DNA from: JBBAAW01 sp964574405 | Lineage (GTDB): Bacteria; Patescibacteriota; WWE3; UBA101185; UBA10185 | Direction: 5' to 3' | Assembly (NCBI GenBank): GCA_964574405.1 | Contig: CAZNNN010000006.1 | Span: 1 to 30,586 of the forward strand | DNA length: 30,586 nt | Part shown: positions 14,802 to 20,992 of the stretch, in pieces | How the letters are laid out: each line of letters begins with the position of its first letter | Numbering within the stretch: the first letter of the stretch is position 1 | Position numbers and translations under genes: made by a program | The notes under the pieces: generated by a model | Databases searched by the model: none | The model's input: only the letters and a program-made list of their open reading frames with translations | Told to the model about the DNA's origin: nothing

Positions 14802-15992
14802 ATGAAGATGAGGAATATTTGGGTATTGGGCGTTTTGGCGATTTTAGTGGTCTTGGGGGTAAAAATTTATAACTATAATTACGCTGTGAACAAAAAAGCA
14901 ACCGTTGAGATTATCAACCCTGTTAACAAGGGAGAAGAAACTCCTCCGTACACACAATGTAATCAGTTTTCCTCCATAGAGTACATGTCGTACCCAAACT
15001 ACTCCAGCTTTACCAAACCAAACAATAAATTTGGGATTTATATTTATGCGGAGGAAGAAAGATTTTTTAAATTAGCAGAAAAACTGGTTAATTCCAACGG
15101 AGGTGATTGGGGCTATGTGCTAATCCCCTACAATGTAAAAGATCGAGATTACACCAAATGGAAAAGGGTTTTTACTAATCTTAATAGCAAACACCTGATA
15201 CCTATTATTCAACTATGGGATATAGATACGGCTAAATATAAAAACGACACCAAAGAATCGGCTAGCTTTTTAAATAGCTTTTTGTGGCCTGTAAAAGAAC
15301 GATATATAGGTGTTTACAATGAACCAAACGACGATAAATTTTGGAAGGGCAACGCCAATGCTAAAAGCTACGCCCAGATCTTAAGTTACACTATTGACAT
15401 TTTTAAACAGGAAAACCCCAACTTTTTTATACTTAACGGAGCCTTAAACGCTAGCGCGCCTAATGGGGGCGGTTATATTAATCCACTGTTGTTTCTATAC
15501 CAAATAAATCAGGAAATTCCAGGTATTTTTGAAAAACTAGATGGTTGGGCAAGCCATCCCTACCCACAACCTAATTTTTCCGGTAGCCCTTACGATACGG
15601 GACTTTGGAGTATCAAGGCGTACGAGAGCGAACTAACTTACTTAAAAAACACCTTAGGCGTAAAGAAAAACTTTCCCGTTTTTATCACCGAAACCGGTTG
15701 GGCACATGCGGAGGGAAATCCTTACAACGGTTCTTATTCTAATGCACAAACCGTAGCCCAAAACTACAAAACTGCGTTTGAGGAAGTGTGGCTTAAAGAC
15801 GATAAGGTGCGTGCAATAACGCCCTTTACCGTTTTATATAATTCTCCGTACGACCACTTTTCGTGGATTAATAGTGATGGTGTACCTTACGATCAGTACG
15901 AAATTGTCAAAAACATTAAAAAGGTTGAGGGAGAACCAGCAAGTTTGCAAAAAACCCGAATGCAAATTAGCAACTGCCAAAATCAACTATGA
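14802..15992 (+). CDS. Membrane-anchored clan GH-A-like glycosidase
   Basis: The 396-aa protein has one N-terminal membrane helix (about 5-22) and a catalytic region with the two marks of retaining clan GH-A enzymes: acid/base Glu174 in GVYNEPND and nucleophile Glu297 in FITETGWAH. Strand segments GYVLIPY, IPIIQLWD, DGWASHPYP and ITPFTVLYN complete the barrel. The exact family (GH5, GH39 or similar) cannot be told by eye. The enzyme would face outward and could trim or build the polymer handled by the next genes. Its stop overlaps the flippase start by 4 bp, so the two are coupled, which points to polysaccharide processing. Confidence 0.85.
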   Translation: MKMRNIWVLGVLAILVVLGVKIYNYNYAVNKKATVEIINPVNKGEETPPYTQCNQFSSIEYMSYPNYSSFTKPNNKFGIYIYAEEERFFKLAEKLVNSNGGDWGYVLIPYNVKDRDYTKWKRVFTNLNSKHLIPIIQLWDIDTAKYKNDTKESASFLNSFLWPVKERYIGVYNEPNDDKFWKGNANAKSYAQILSYTIDIFKQENPNFFILNGALNASAPNGGGYINPLLFLYQINQEIPGIFEKLDGWASHPYPQPNFSGSPYDTGLWSIKAYESELTYLKNTLGVKKNFPVFITETGWAHAEGNPYNGSYSNAQTVAQNYKTAFEEVWLKDDKVRAITPFTVLYNSPYDHFSWINSDGVPYDQYEIVKNIKKVEGEPASLQKTRMQISNCQNQL

Positions 15993-17275
15993 AGAACACG
16001 GTTTTCTATAATACAACAGCCCAACTTATCGCCAAATTTGTTAGTATGTCACTAACCGTATTAGCAACTATTCTTATTACTAGGGCTTTTGGCAAAGAAG
16101 GCTACGGTCAATTTTCTTTAATGCAAACCCTGCCCGCCCTGTTTTATATTTTAGCTGACTTTGGACTCAATACCACAGCTCTTAAAAAAATAGGCGGTGA
16201 TGAGAAAAACGCCCAAAAATACTATCAAACAGTTTTAGGCTTGCGTTTACTACTATCAGTTGCTTTTATTGCCGTACTAAATATTATCACGCTCTTTTTA
16301 CCTTATTCAAGTTTTTTAAAAACGGGTATTTTAGTTTCGTCGCTGTTAATTCTCACGCAAGCTCTGTACTCTAGCACCAATTTGATTTTCCAATACAAAC
16401 AACGGTACGACTTATCCTCGCTGGGCTATATGGGGGGAAGCGTTTTAACTATTTCTTTGGTGGTGATTTTTATGAAGCTGGGTTTAGACATTCGTTTATT
16501 AAGTTTTGCTTATGTGCTGGGCGGAATAGCAGCATTTATAGTAAACGCGCAACTTGTAAAAAAGCTGGGTTACAGGTCTACACTAAACATAAACACCAAT
16601 CTAGCTAAAGGCGTCCTCAAAAGTTCCCTGCCTCTTGGCCTAATGTTTATTTTTTCCCAAATTAGCTTTAAAGCCGACTCCATATTGCTATCTCTCCTTA
16701 AACTTCCGTCGTTTACAGAATTAACCAACATTGAAACGGTGGCCATTTATTCTCTGCCATACAAGATTTTTGAGGTAGCGCTGGTCTTACCCACTTTTTT
16801 TATGAACGCCGTTTATCCAATTTTTGTAAGAAAATTGCAGGAAAGCCGTGATGGCTTTAAGAACATTTTTTTCAAAACCCTTAAATATATGGTAGCACTT
16901 GGTTTAACAACATCCGCAACATTGTACCTGCTGGCTCCAGTGGTCGTAAAAATCTTGGGTGGGCAGGAGTTTGATCAGTCTACGGAAGTTCTAAAAATTT
17001 TAGCGGTGGGACTTTTTATCTTTTTTCTTACCCAACCTATTTCTTATCTTATTGTTACGCTAGATAAACAAAAGTATTTGCCTGCTATTTATTTAATAAG
17101 TGCTATTTTTAATGTTTCCGCTAACCTAATTTTTATTCCCAAGTACAGCTTTTACGCCTCCGCTTATATAACTTGGATTTCCGAAGGATTGATTTTTCTC
17201 ATGTTAACTTTTTTTGCCGTAAAATCTTGGCAGGCCTGCCCGTCCGACAGGCGGGAGCATTATGCACCAAGATAA
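15989..17275 (+). CDS. Wzx-type polysaccharide flippase
   Basis: The 428-aa protein is almost wholly hydrophobic, with about 12 membrane helices, and belongs to the polysaccharide transporter branch of the MOP superfamily. The start KFVSMSLTVLATILITRAFG followed by GKEGYGQFSLMQTLP and DFGLNTTALKKIG is typical of lipid-linked oligosaccharide flippases. FFMNAVYPIFVRK and later LAPVVVKILGG also fit. It would move undecaprenyl-linked sugar units across the membrane. The ATG overlaps the preceding glycosidase stop by 4 bp. Its C-terminal tail (last 14 or so residues, rich in Arg and Pro) is encoded by a palindromic repeat, so the original end was probably different. The ligase gene starts inside its last 14 bp. 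Confidence 0.93.
   Translation: MKNTVFYNTTAQLIAKFVSMSLTVLATILITRAFGKEGYGQFSLMQTLPALFYILADFGLNTTALKKIGGDEKNAQKYYQTVLGLRLLLSVAFIAVLNIITLFLPYSSFLKTGILVSSLLILTQALYSSTNLIFQYKQRYDLSSLGYMGGSVLTISLVVIFMKLGLDIRLLSFAYVLGGIAAFIVNAQLVKKLGYRSTLNINTNLAKGVLKSSLPLGLMFIFSQISFKADSILLSLLKLPSFTELTNIETVAIYSLPYKIFEVALVLPTFFMNAVYPIFVRKLQESRDGFKNIFFKTLKYMVALGLTTSATLYLLAPVVVKILGGQEFDQSTEVLKILAVGLFIFFLTQPISYLIVTLDKQKYLPAIYLISAIFNVSANLIFIPKYSFYASAYITWISEGLIFLMLTFFAVKSWQACPSDRREHYAPR
17235..17255. repeat. Imperfect palindrome at the flippase/ligase junction
   Basis: The 21-bp element (arms CCTGCCCGTC and GACAGGCGGG around one C) pairs at 9 of 10 positions, one of them G-T. It codes for the tail of the flippase and lies just before the ligase ATG at 17262, so it may also control ligase translation. 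Confidence 0.6.
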
Positions 17276-18494
17276 ATTAGCACGACTTCTTTTCCCACTC
17301 TTTGCTCTGTGTCTTTTTTCCTTGTCGCTTGGGCAATTTTCCGTAATTTACAAATTCAACGAGGGCAGTATATATCTTTTTGATATTTTAATTGCAGTTT
17401 TTGACTTTATCGGTATTTTATACCTGCTTGCGATGAAAAAAGTCATTAAGATTCCCCTACCAATATTTTTTCTTATAGCTTTTTGCGCCTTAGGTGCGAT
17501 ATCCCTGATTTTTACACCGTTGAATCTAGAACCCACGGAATTTCTCACCTCGGCAAGTTATCTGATGCGCTTTTTCTCTTATGTACTATTTGCGTTGGTA
17601 ACTTGGAATTTAGTTAAACTTAGGATTTTTCAGGTCGACAAGATACATCTCATTATCATCTTTACTGGACTTGTTCTTTTTGTAATTGGACTTTTTCAGC
17701 TGGCCGTACTGCCTGATCTAGAAACTCTTGATCCTTTACTTGGCTGGGATCCTCACAAAAACCGCATGGCTTCCACCTTTTTTGACCCTAATTTTCTTGG
17801 GATGTACTTTACTATCTGCCTTGCTGTATCAACAGGGATGCGTTCTGTCATTGCGAGAACCGGTGCGACGAAGCAGTCCCTTTTTGGCAGGCGTCTGTAT
17901 CCTCTATCTTCGTTAATTTTTCTCGCTGGTATTTTTCTCACATTTTCTCGGAGCGCATGGCTTGCCACCTCCGTCTTACTCTTCTTTACCTTGTTGCGAA
18001 AAAAACTTCTCCTGCTTGTCTCCCTGGCAATTGTATTACTGGCGATTTTTGCCGTTCCCAGAGTGCAAACTAGAATTTCCGGCATTACCGATCCGCAAGA
18101 TTCCGCCAGCTTTAGGCTAATCTCCTGGCAAAATACTTGGGAAATTGCTAAAGATAATTGGGTATTTGGTGTAGGTTACAATGCCTTTAGATACGCACAA
18201 AAAGAATACGGGTTTTTGAACGACTCTAGTTTAATCGCCCGGTCTGGGGCAGGAAGTGATTCAAGTTTGCTGTTAGTTTTAGCCACCACCGGAGTCTTTG
18301 GACTTATTTTCTTTGCGGGATTTTTTATTGTCGTTCTGATGCGTACAGTTAAGACGCGCGATGTTATTACCGTTGGATTGATTTCAGCCCTTACGATAGA
18401 TTCGTTATTTATTAATTCCCTCTTTTACCCCCAGATAATAATTGTGGCACTAGTTGTTTTAACCTGTAATTCCCGTACTTATTCCGCAAAGTAG
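17262..18494 (+). CDS. O-antigen ligase/polymerase-like membrane protein (Wzy/WaaL type)
   Basis: The 410-aa protein has 10-12 membrane helices and the marks of the Wzy_C/O-antigen ligase family. RMASTFFDPNFLGMY and FLTFSRSAWLA precede the large periplasmic loop with SFRLISWQNTWEIAKDNW and VFGVGYNAFRY, and DSSLLLVLATTGVFGL follows. These enzymes polymerise or transfer lipid-linked glycans on the outer face of the membrane. It follows the flippase with a 14-bp overlap. A stretch at about residues 196-208 (MRSVIARTGATKQSLFG) is the translation of a dispersed repeat and is absent from the family pattern. It falls in a loop between helices, so the protein probably tolerates it. Confidence 0.9.
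   Translation: MHQDKLARLLFPLFALCLFSLSLGQFSVIYKFNEGSIYLFDILIAVFDFIGILYLLAMKKVIKIPLPIFFLIAFCALGAISLIFTPLNLEPTEFLTSASYLMRFFSYVLFALVTWNLVKLRIFQVDKIHLIIIFTGLVLFVIGLFQLAVLPDLETLDPLLGWDPHKNRMASTFFDPNFLGMYFTICLAVSTGMRSVIARTGATKQSLFGRRLYPLSSLIFLAGIFLTFSRSAWLATSVLLFFTLLRKKLLLLVSLAIVLLAIFAVPRVQTRISGITDPQDSASFRLISWQNTWEIAKDNWVFGVGYNAFRYAQKEYGFLNDSSLIARSGAGSDSSLLLVLATTGVFGLIFFAGFFIVVLMRTVKTRDVITVGLISALTIDSLFINSLFYPQIIIVALVVLTCNSRTYSAK
17846..17885 (+). repeat. REP-like dispersed element inside the ligase gene
   Basis: The bases TGTCATTGCGAG followed by CGACGAAGCAGTCC match a repeat type found scattered in many bacterial genomes. It is read in frame here as VIARTGATKQS. A related copy (TGTCATCGCGAG...CGAAGCGATC) lies at 29545-29573 in murG. 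Confidence 0.6.
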
Positions 18495-18506
18495 TCGAAA
18501 TTACCT

Positions 18507-18566
18507 ATTTGTTTAACCTTGGCTTACACAAATCACCCAATTTGTTTCACATCTATTGACACAAAT
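18507..18566. repeat. Tandem inverted repeats in front of the DUF4143 ATPase gene
   Basis: Two 27-bp units, each ATTTGTTT-n11-ACACAAAT, lie at 18507-18533 and 18540-18566, exactly 33 bp apart (about three helical turns). The unit spacers differ. In addition the inner arms ACAAAT and ATTTGT form an inverted repeat around CACCCA. The second unit covers the -35 box, so binding of a regulator would block transcription. This looks like an operator array. Confidence 0.7.
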
Positions 18567-18584
18567 AGAAAAATCCGACATAAT
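18556..18584 (+). promoter_or_regulatory. Promoter of the DUF4143 ATPase gene
   Basis: A perfect TTGACA (18556-18561), a 17-base spacer and CATAAT (18579-18584, 5 of 6) place base +1 exactly on the A of ATG 18591. This is the clearest leaderless promoter in the window. Confidence 0.75.
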
Positions 18585-18590
18585 GGGGGT

Positions 18591-19730
18591 ATGATAGAGC
18601 GTTTCTACACCAACAACCTAGAATCATTAGTAATACCTAACAAAGTACTAATAGTGTACGGACCAAGACAGGTTGGTAAAACTACACTGGTGGAATCGTT
18701 CCTAAATACTTTGGACTCTTCCACTAATATAAGTGTGTATAGAAGTACAGGAGAAAATATTACTACCAAAGAAGTCTTGGAATCGTCGGATTTTTCAAAA
18801 ATAATCCCTTTTTTTGAGTCATACAAGATTATTTTTATTGACGAAGCCCAGAAAATTAGTAATATTGGGCAGGGTTTAAAAATACTAGTTGATCAAATAC
18901 CCGGCATAAAAATTATTGCTACGGGATCTTCCTCGTTTGAACTTTCTAACAAAGTTGGCGAGCCACTTGTAGGCAGGGCAAAAATTTTGATTCTTTACCC
19001 CCTTTCTGTGCTAGAACTTATTAAAAATTACGGAAACGGTTGGGTAATAGAAAATCTTGAAAACCTTTTAGTTTACGGGGGCTATCCGGAAGTTTTAAAC
19101 AGTAGCTCCAATAATCAAAAGGTGGAATATTTAAACCTCATTAGAGACTCATATTTATACAAGGATATACTTGAACTGGAGAAAATAAAAAATTCCAAGA
19201 AAATCTTTGACCTTTTACGACTTCTTGCCTTTCAGGTGGGTAACGAGGTTTCTATCCAAGAACTTAGTAAACAACTTAGTATGACTAGAAACCTAGTGGA
19301 AAAGTATCTGGATCTACTGGAGAAAAGCTTTGTAATAATAAACTTAAGAGGCTTTTCTAAAAACTTGCGAAGTGAGATCACTAAAACTTCTAAATATTAT
19401 TTTTATGACAACGGAATAAGAAACGCTGTTATTGGTAATTTTAACTATCTCGCTAATAGAAATGATGTGGGGGCATTGTGGGAAAACTTTTTATTTATTG
19501 AAAGGTTAAAAAAACAGGCATACACGGGCATTCACGCTAACAACTACTTTTGGAGGACTTGGGAACAAAAGGAGTTGGATTTTATAGAAGAGCGGGATGG
19601 GAAGCTGTTTAGTTTTGAATTTAAATATTCAAAAGAAAGTGTCCCAAAACCTAAACTATTCCTAGAAACATATCCGGAAGCTACTTTTGAATTAATAAAT
19701 AGGGATAATTTTATAAATTTTTTAACTTAA
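18591..19730 (+). CDS. AAA ATPase with DUF4143 domain
   Basis: The 379-aa protein has an N-terminal AAA_14 ATPase (Walker A GPRQVGKTTL near residue 26, Walker B IIFIDEAQKI near 83, sensor ATGSSSFEL near 112). A winged-helix-like middle (SIQELSKQLSMTRNLVEKYLDLLEKS split over about 225-250) and the C-terminal DUF4143 part ending with LDFIEERDGKLFSFEFKYS follow; the last resembles a PD-(D/E)XK nuclease-like core (D...E.K). Such proteins are very common in CPR bacteria and archaea, often mobile, with unknown role. ATG 18591 was chosen over an upstream in-frame start (18519) because the promoter predicts RNA starting at 18591. It is a single-gene unit under the tandem operator. Confidence 0.92.
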   Translation: MIERFYTNNLESLVIPNKVLIVYGPRQVGKTTLVESFLNTLDSSTNISVYRSTGENITTKEVLESSDFSKIIPFFESYKIIFIDEAQKISNIGQGLKILVDQIPGIKIIATGSSSFELSNKVGEPLVGRAKILILYPLSVLELIKNYGNGWVIENLENLLVYGGYPEVLNSSSNNQKVEYLNLIRDSYLYKDILELEKIKNSKKIFDLLRLLAFQVGNEVSIQELSKQLSMTRNLVEKYLDLLEKSFVIINLRGFSKNLRSEITKTSKYYFYDNGIRNAVIGNFNYLANRNDVGALWENFLFIERLKKQAYTGIHANNYFWRTWEQKELDFIEERDGKLFSFEFKYSKESVPKPKLFLETYPEATFELINRDNFINFLT

Positions 19731-19741
19731 AACTTTTTATC

Positions 19742-19818
19742 TGGTGGCCGCTAAAGGATTTGAACCTTTGACCTCTGCAATGTGAATGCAGCGCTCTAAC
19801 CAGCTGAGCTAAGCGGCC
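19742..19818 (-). tRNA. tRNA-Val(CAC)
   Basis: The minus-strand 77-nt cloverleaf has acceptor GGCCGCT/AGCGGCC, anticodon stem CTGCA/TGCAG with loop TTCACAT (anticodon CAC), a regular T arm AAAGG/CCTTT and discriminator A with encoded CCA. Confidence 0.96.
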
Positions 19819-19847
19819 GTGACTTCCTACGCGGTTAATTATACAAT
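19819..19847 (+). promoter_or_regulatory. Promoter of signal peptidase I gene
   Basis: GTGACT (19819-19824), a 17-base spacer and TACAAT (19842-19847) place base +1 on the GTG start codon at 19854, so this mRNA should be leaderless with a GTG start. Confidence 0.5.
19838..19843 (-). promoter_or_regulatory. -10 box of tRNA-Val
   Basis: A perfect TATAAT on the minus strand (19843-19838) predicts an RNA start near 19831, 13 bases before the tRNA. It overlaps the -10 of the divergent signal peptidase gene. The -35 is poor. Confidence 0.5.
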
Positions 19848-19853
19848 CAATCC

Positions 19854-20372
19854 GTGAAAAAATCGCTGATAGGCTTTTTAGAAACATTTGTAGTAGGCAT
19901 TTTTCTATCCATCTTAATAATGGTTTTTGTGGGACAGTCGCTAGAAATTACCGGCGACTCTATGTACCCCACTTTAAAGAATAAAGAGCGCATCGTGGTG
20001 GAAAAGGTCACTTATAAGAGCCGTCCACCTAAACGGGGGGAAATTGTGGTTTTTAGAAGTTTGCAAAACGAGGCGATTTTTTTAATCAAGCGCGTTATTG
20101 CCCTCCCTGGTGACACTTTAGGGCTGACCTACGGAAAAATATTAGTCAATGGGGATATAGTAAACGAAAGCTATTTACCAACCGATGTGAGAGTAGACGA
20201 CTTAGGGAAATTAGTTGCCTATACCAATTCCCCCATTCCAGCAGGTTTTCTTGCCGTGATGGGTGATAATAGGTCGGAAAGCTTTGATTCCAGAATGTTT
20301 GGGTTAGTCCCCCTTGATAATTTAGTAGGAAAAGCCTTTGTGGTTTATTGGCCACCAGCTAGAAAAATTTAG
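19854..20372 (+). CDS. lepB: Signal peptidase I
   Basis: Signal peptidase I cleaves signal peptides of exported proteins at the outer face of the membrane. The 172-aa protein has one N-terminal membrane helix (about 8-28), nucleophile Ser36 in GDSMYPTL, general base Lys79 in LIKRVIALPGD and the late box MGDNRSESFDSR. These are boxes B to E of family S26. The short length is normal for Gram-positive-like and CPR enzymes. The start is GTG at 19854, supported by the leaderless promoter. The stop codon TAG overlaps the rpmA stop on the other strand. It would serve the exported proteins in this window. Confidence 0.95.
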   Translation: MKKSLIGFLETFVVGIFLSILIMVFVGQSLEITGDSMYPTLKNKERIVVEKVTYKSRPPKRGEIVVFRSLQNEAIFLIKRVIALPGDTLGLTYGKILVNGDIVNESYLPTDVRVDDLGKLVAYTNSPIPAGFLAVMGDNRSESFDSRMFGLVPLDNLVGKAFVVYWPPARKI

Positions 20373-20623
20373 GCTACCACACTAACTCTTTTGCGTCTGC
20401 CCAAATAGTTGGCAAAATTAACTCTACCGTTACCAACCGAATATAAAGTAAAATCCTTGCCCATTCTTACGCTCTCACCTGCAATAAAACTTCTGCCCCG
20501 TTGTCTAACAATTATTTGCCCAATTTTAACACCCTGTCCATGGGAGCGCTTTACTCCAAGCCTTTTTCCTGCAACATTGCCTTTTTGGGTAGCTTTTGAG
20601 GCGGTAGCGGTTTTATGTGCCAT
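20369..20623 (-). CDS. rpmA: Ribosomal protein L27
   Basis: L27 sits in the 50S subunit with its N-terminal arm reaching the peptidyl transferase centre. The 84-aa protein begins MAHKTATASKATQKGNVAGK and continues RLGVKRSHGQGV, VRQRGRSFIAGESV and GKDFTLYSVGNGRVNF, all in line with the family. It has no cleaved N-terminal extension of the Firmicutes type. The ATG follows the rplU stop directly (TAAATG), with GGAGG 10 bases upstream. rplU-rpmA is the standard order. Confidence 0.97.
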   Translation of the reverse strand: MAHKTATASKATQKGNVAGKRLGVKRSHGQGVKIGQIIVRQRGRSFIAGESVRMGKDFTLYSVGNGRVNFANYLGRRKRVSVVA

Positions 20624-20926
20624 TTACTTTTTCCCTCCAATACTTTTAACCTTAATCACACTAATAGGTTGGCGATGTCCTTTTTTGCGTCTATACCTTG
20701 ATTTAGATTTATACCTTGCCACTACAACCTTGGCGTCTTTTTTATCTTCAATTTTTTCCAAGTCCACTACAATGTCCTCCAAATACGGAGTTCCAACTTT
20801 AGTTTCAGTCTCAGTTTTGTAAAAAAGTGTTTTGCAAGCAAGCTCGCTCTGACGGGTAACTTCTAGAGTGTCGCCCTCCTTAACCATAAACTGCCTGCCC
20901 GCTAGTTCTATTATTGCGTATGTCAT
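20624..20926 (-). CDS. rplU: Ribosomal protein L21
   Basis: L21 is a 50S protein binding 23S rRNA. The 100-aa protein starts MTYAIIELAGRQFMVKEGDT, a clear family N-terminus, and has the basic C-terminal loop YKSKSRYRRKKGHRQPISVIKV with the KKGHRQ signature. ATG 20926 was chosen over an in-frame ATG at 20971 because of this N-terminus and because the promoter predicts an RNA start at 20929. The mRNA would be leaderless, unusual for a ribosomal protein operon. rpmA follows without a gap. Confidence 0.96.
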   Translation of the reverse strand: MTYAIIELAGRQFMVKEGDTLEVTRQSELACKTLFYKTETETKVGTPYLEDIVVDLEKIEDKKDAKVVVARYKSKSRYRRKKGHRQPISVIKVKSIGGKK

Positions 20927-20935
20927 AACTTGGGA

Positions 20936-20964
20936 ATGGTACAACATCTGGAGGGCTTTTTCAA
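20936..20964 (-). promoter_or_regulatory. Promoter of rplU-rpmA
   Basis: On the minus strand TTGAAA (20964-20959), a 17-base spacer and TACCAT (20941-20936) predict an RNA start at 20929, three bases before the ATG. Its -35 covers the -35 of the opposite promoter. Confidence 0.55.
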
Positions 20965-20985
20965 GTGGCAATTGTCTGCTATGAT
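20958..20985 (+). promoter_or_regulatory. Promoter of the LytR_C-domain gene
   Basis: TTTTCA (20958-20963), a 16-base spacer and TATGAT (20980-20985) predict an RNA start at 20992, one base before ATG 20993. The -35 shares five bases with that of rplU on the other strand. Confidence 0.5.
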
Positions 20986-20992
20986 AAAGGGT

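Noticed and set aside
18507..18566. CRISPR-like array
   Set aside because: Only two units, the conserved parts are 8-base arms, and the middles are 11 bases; it fits an operator better.
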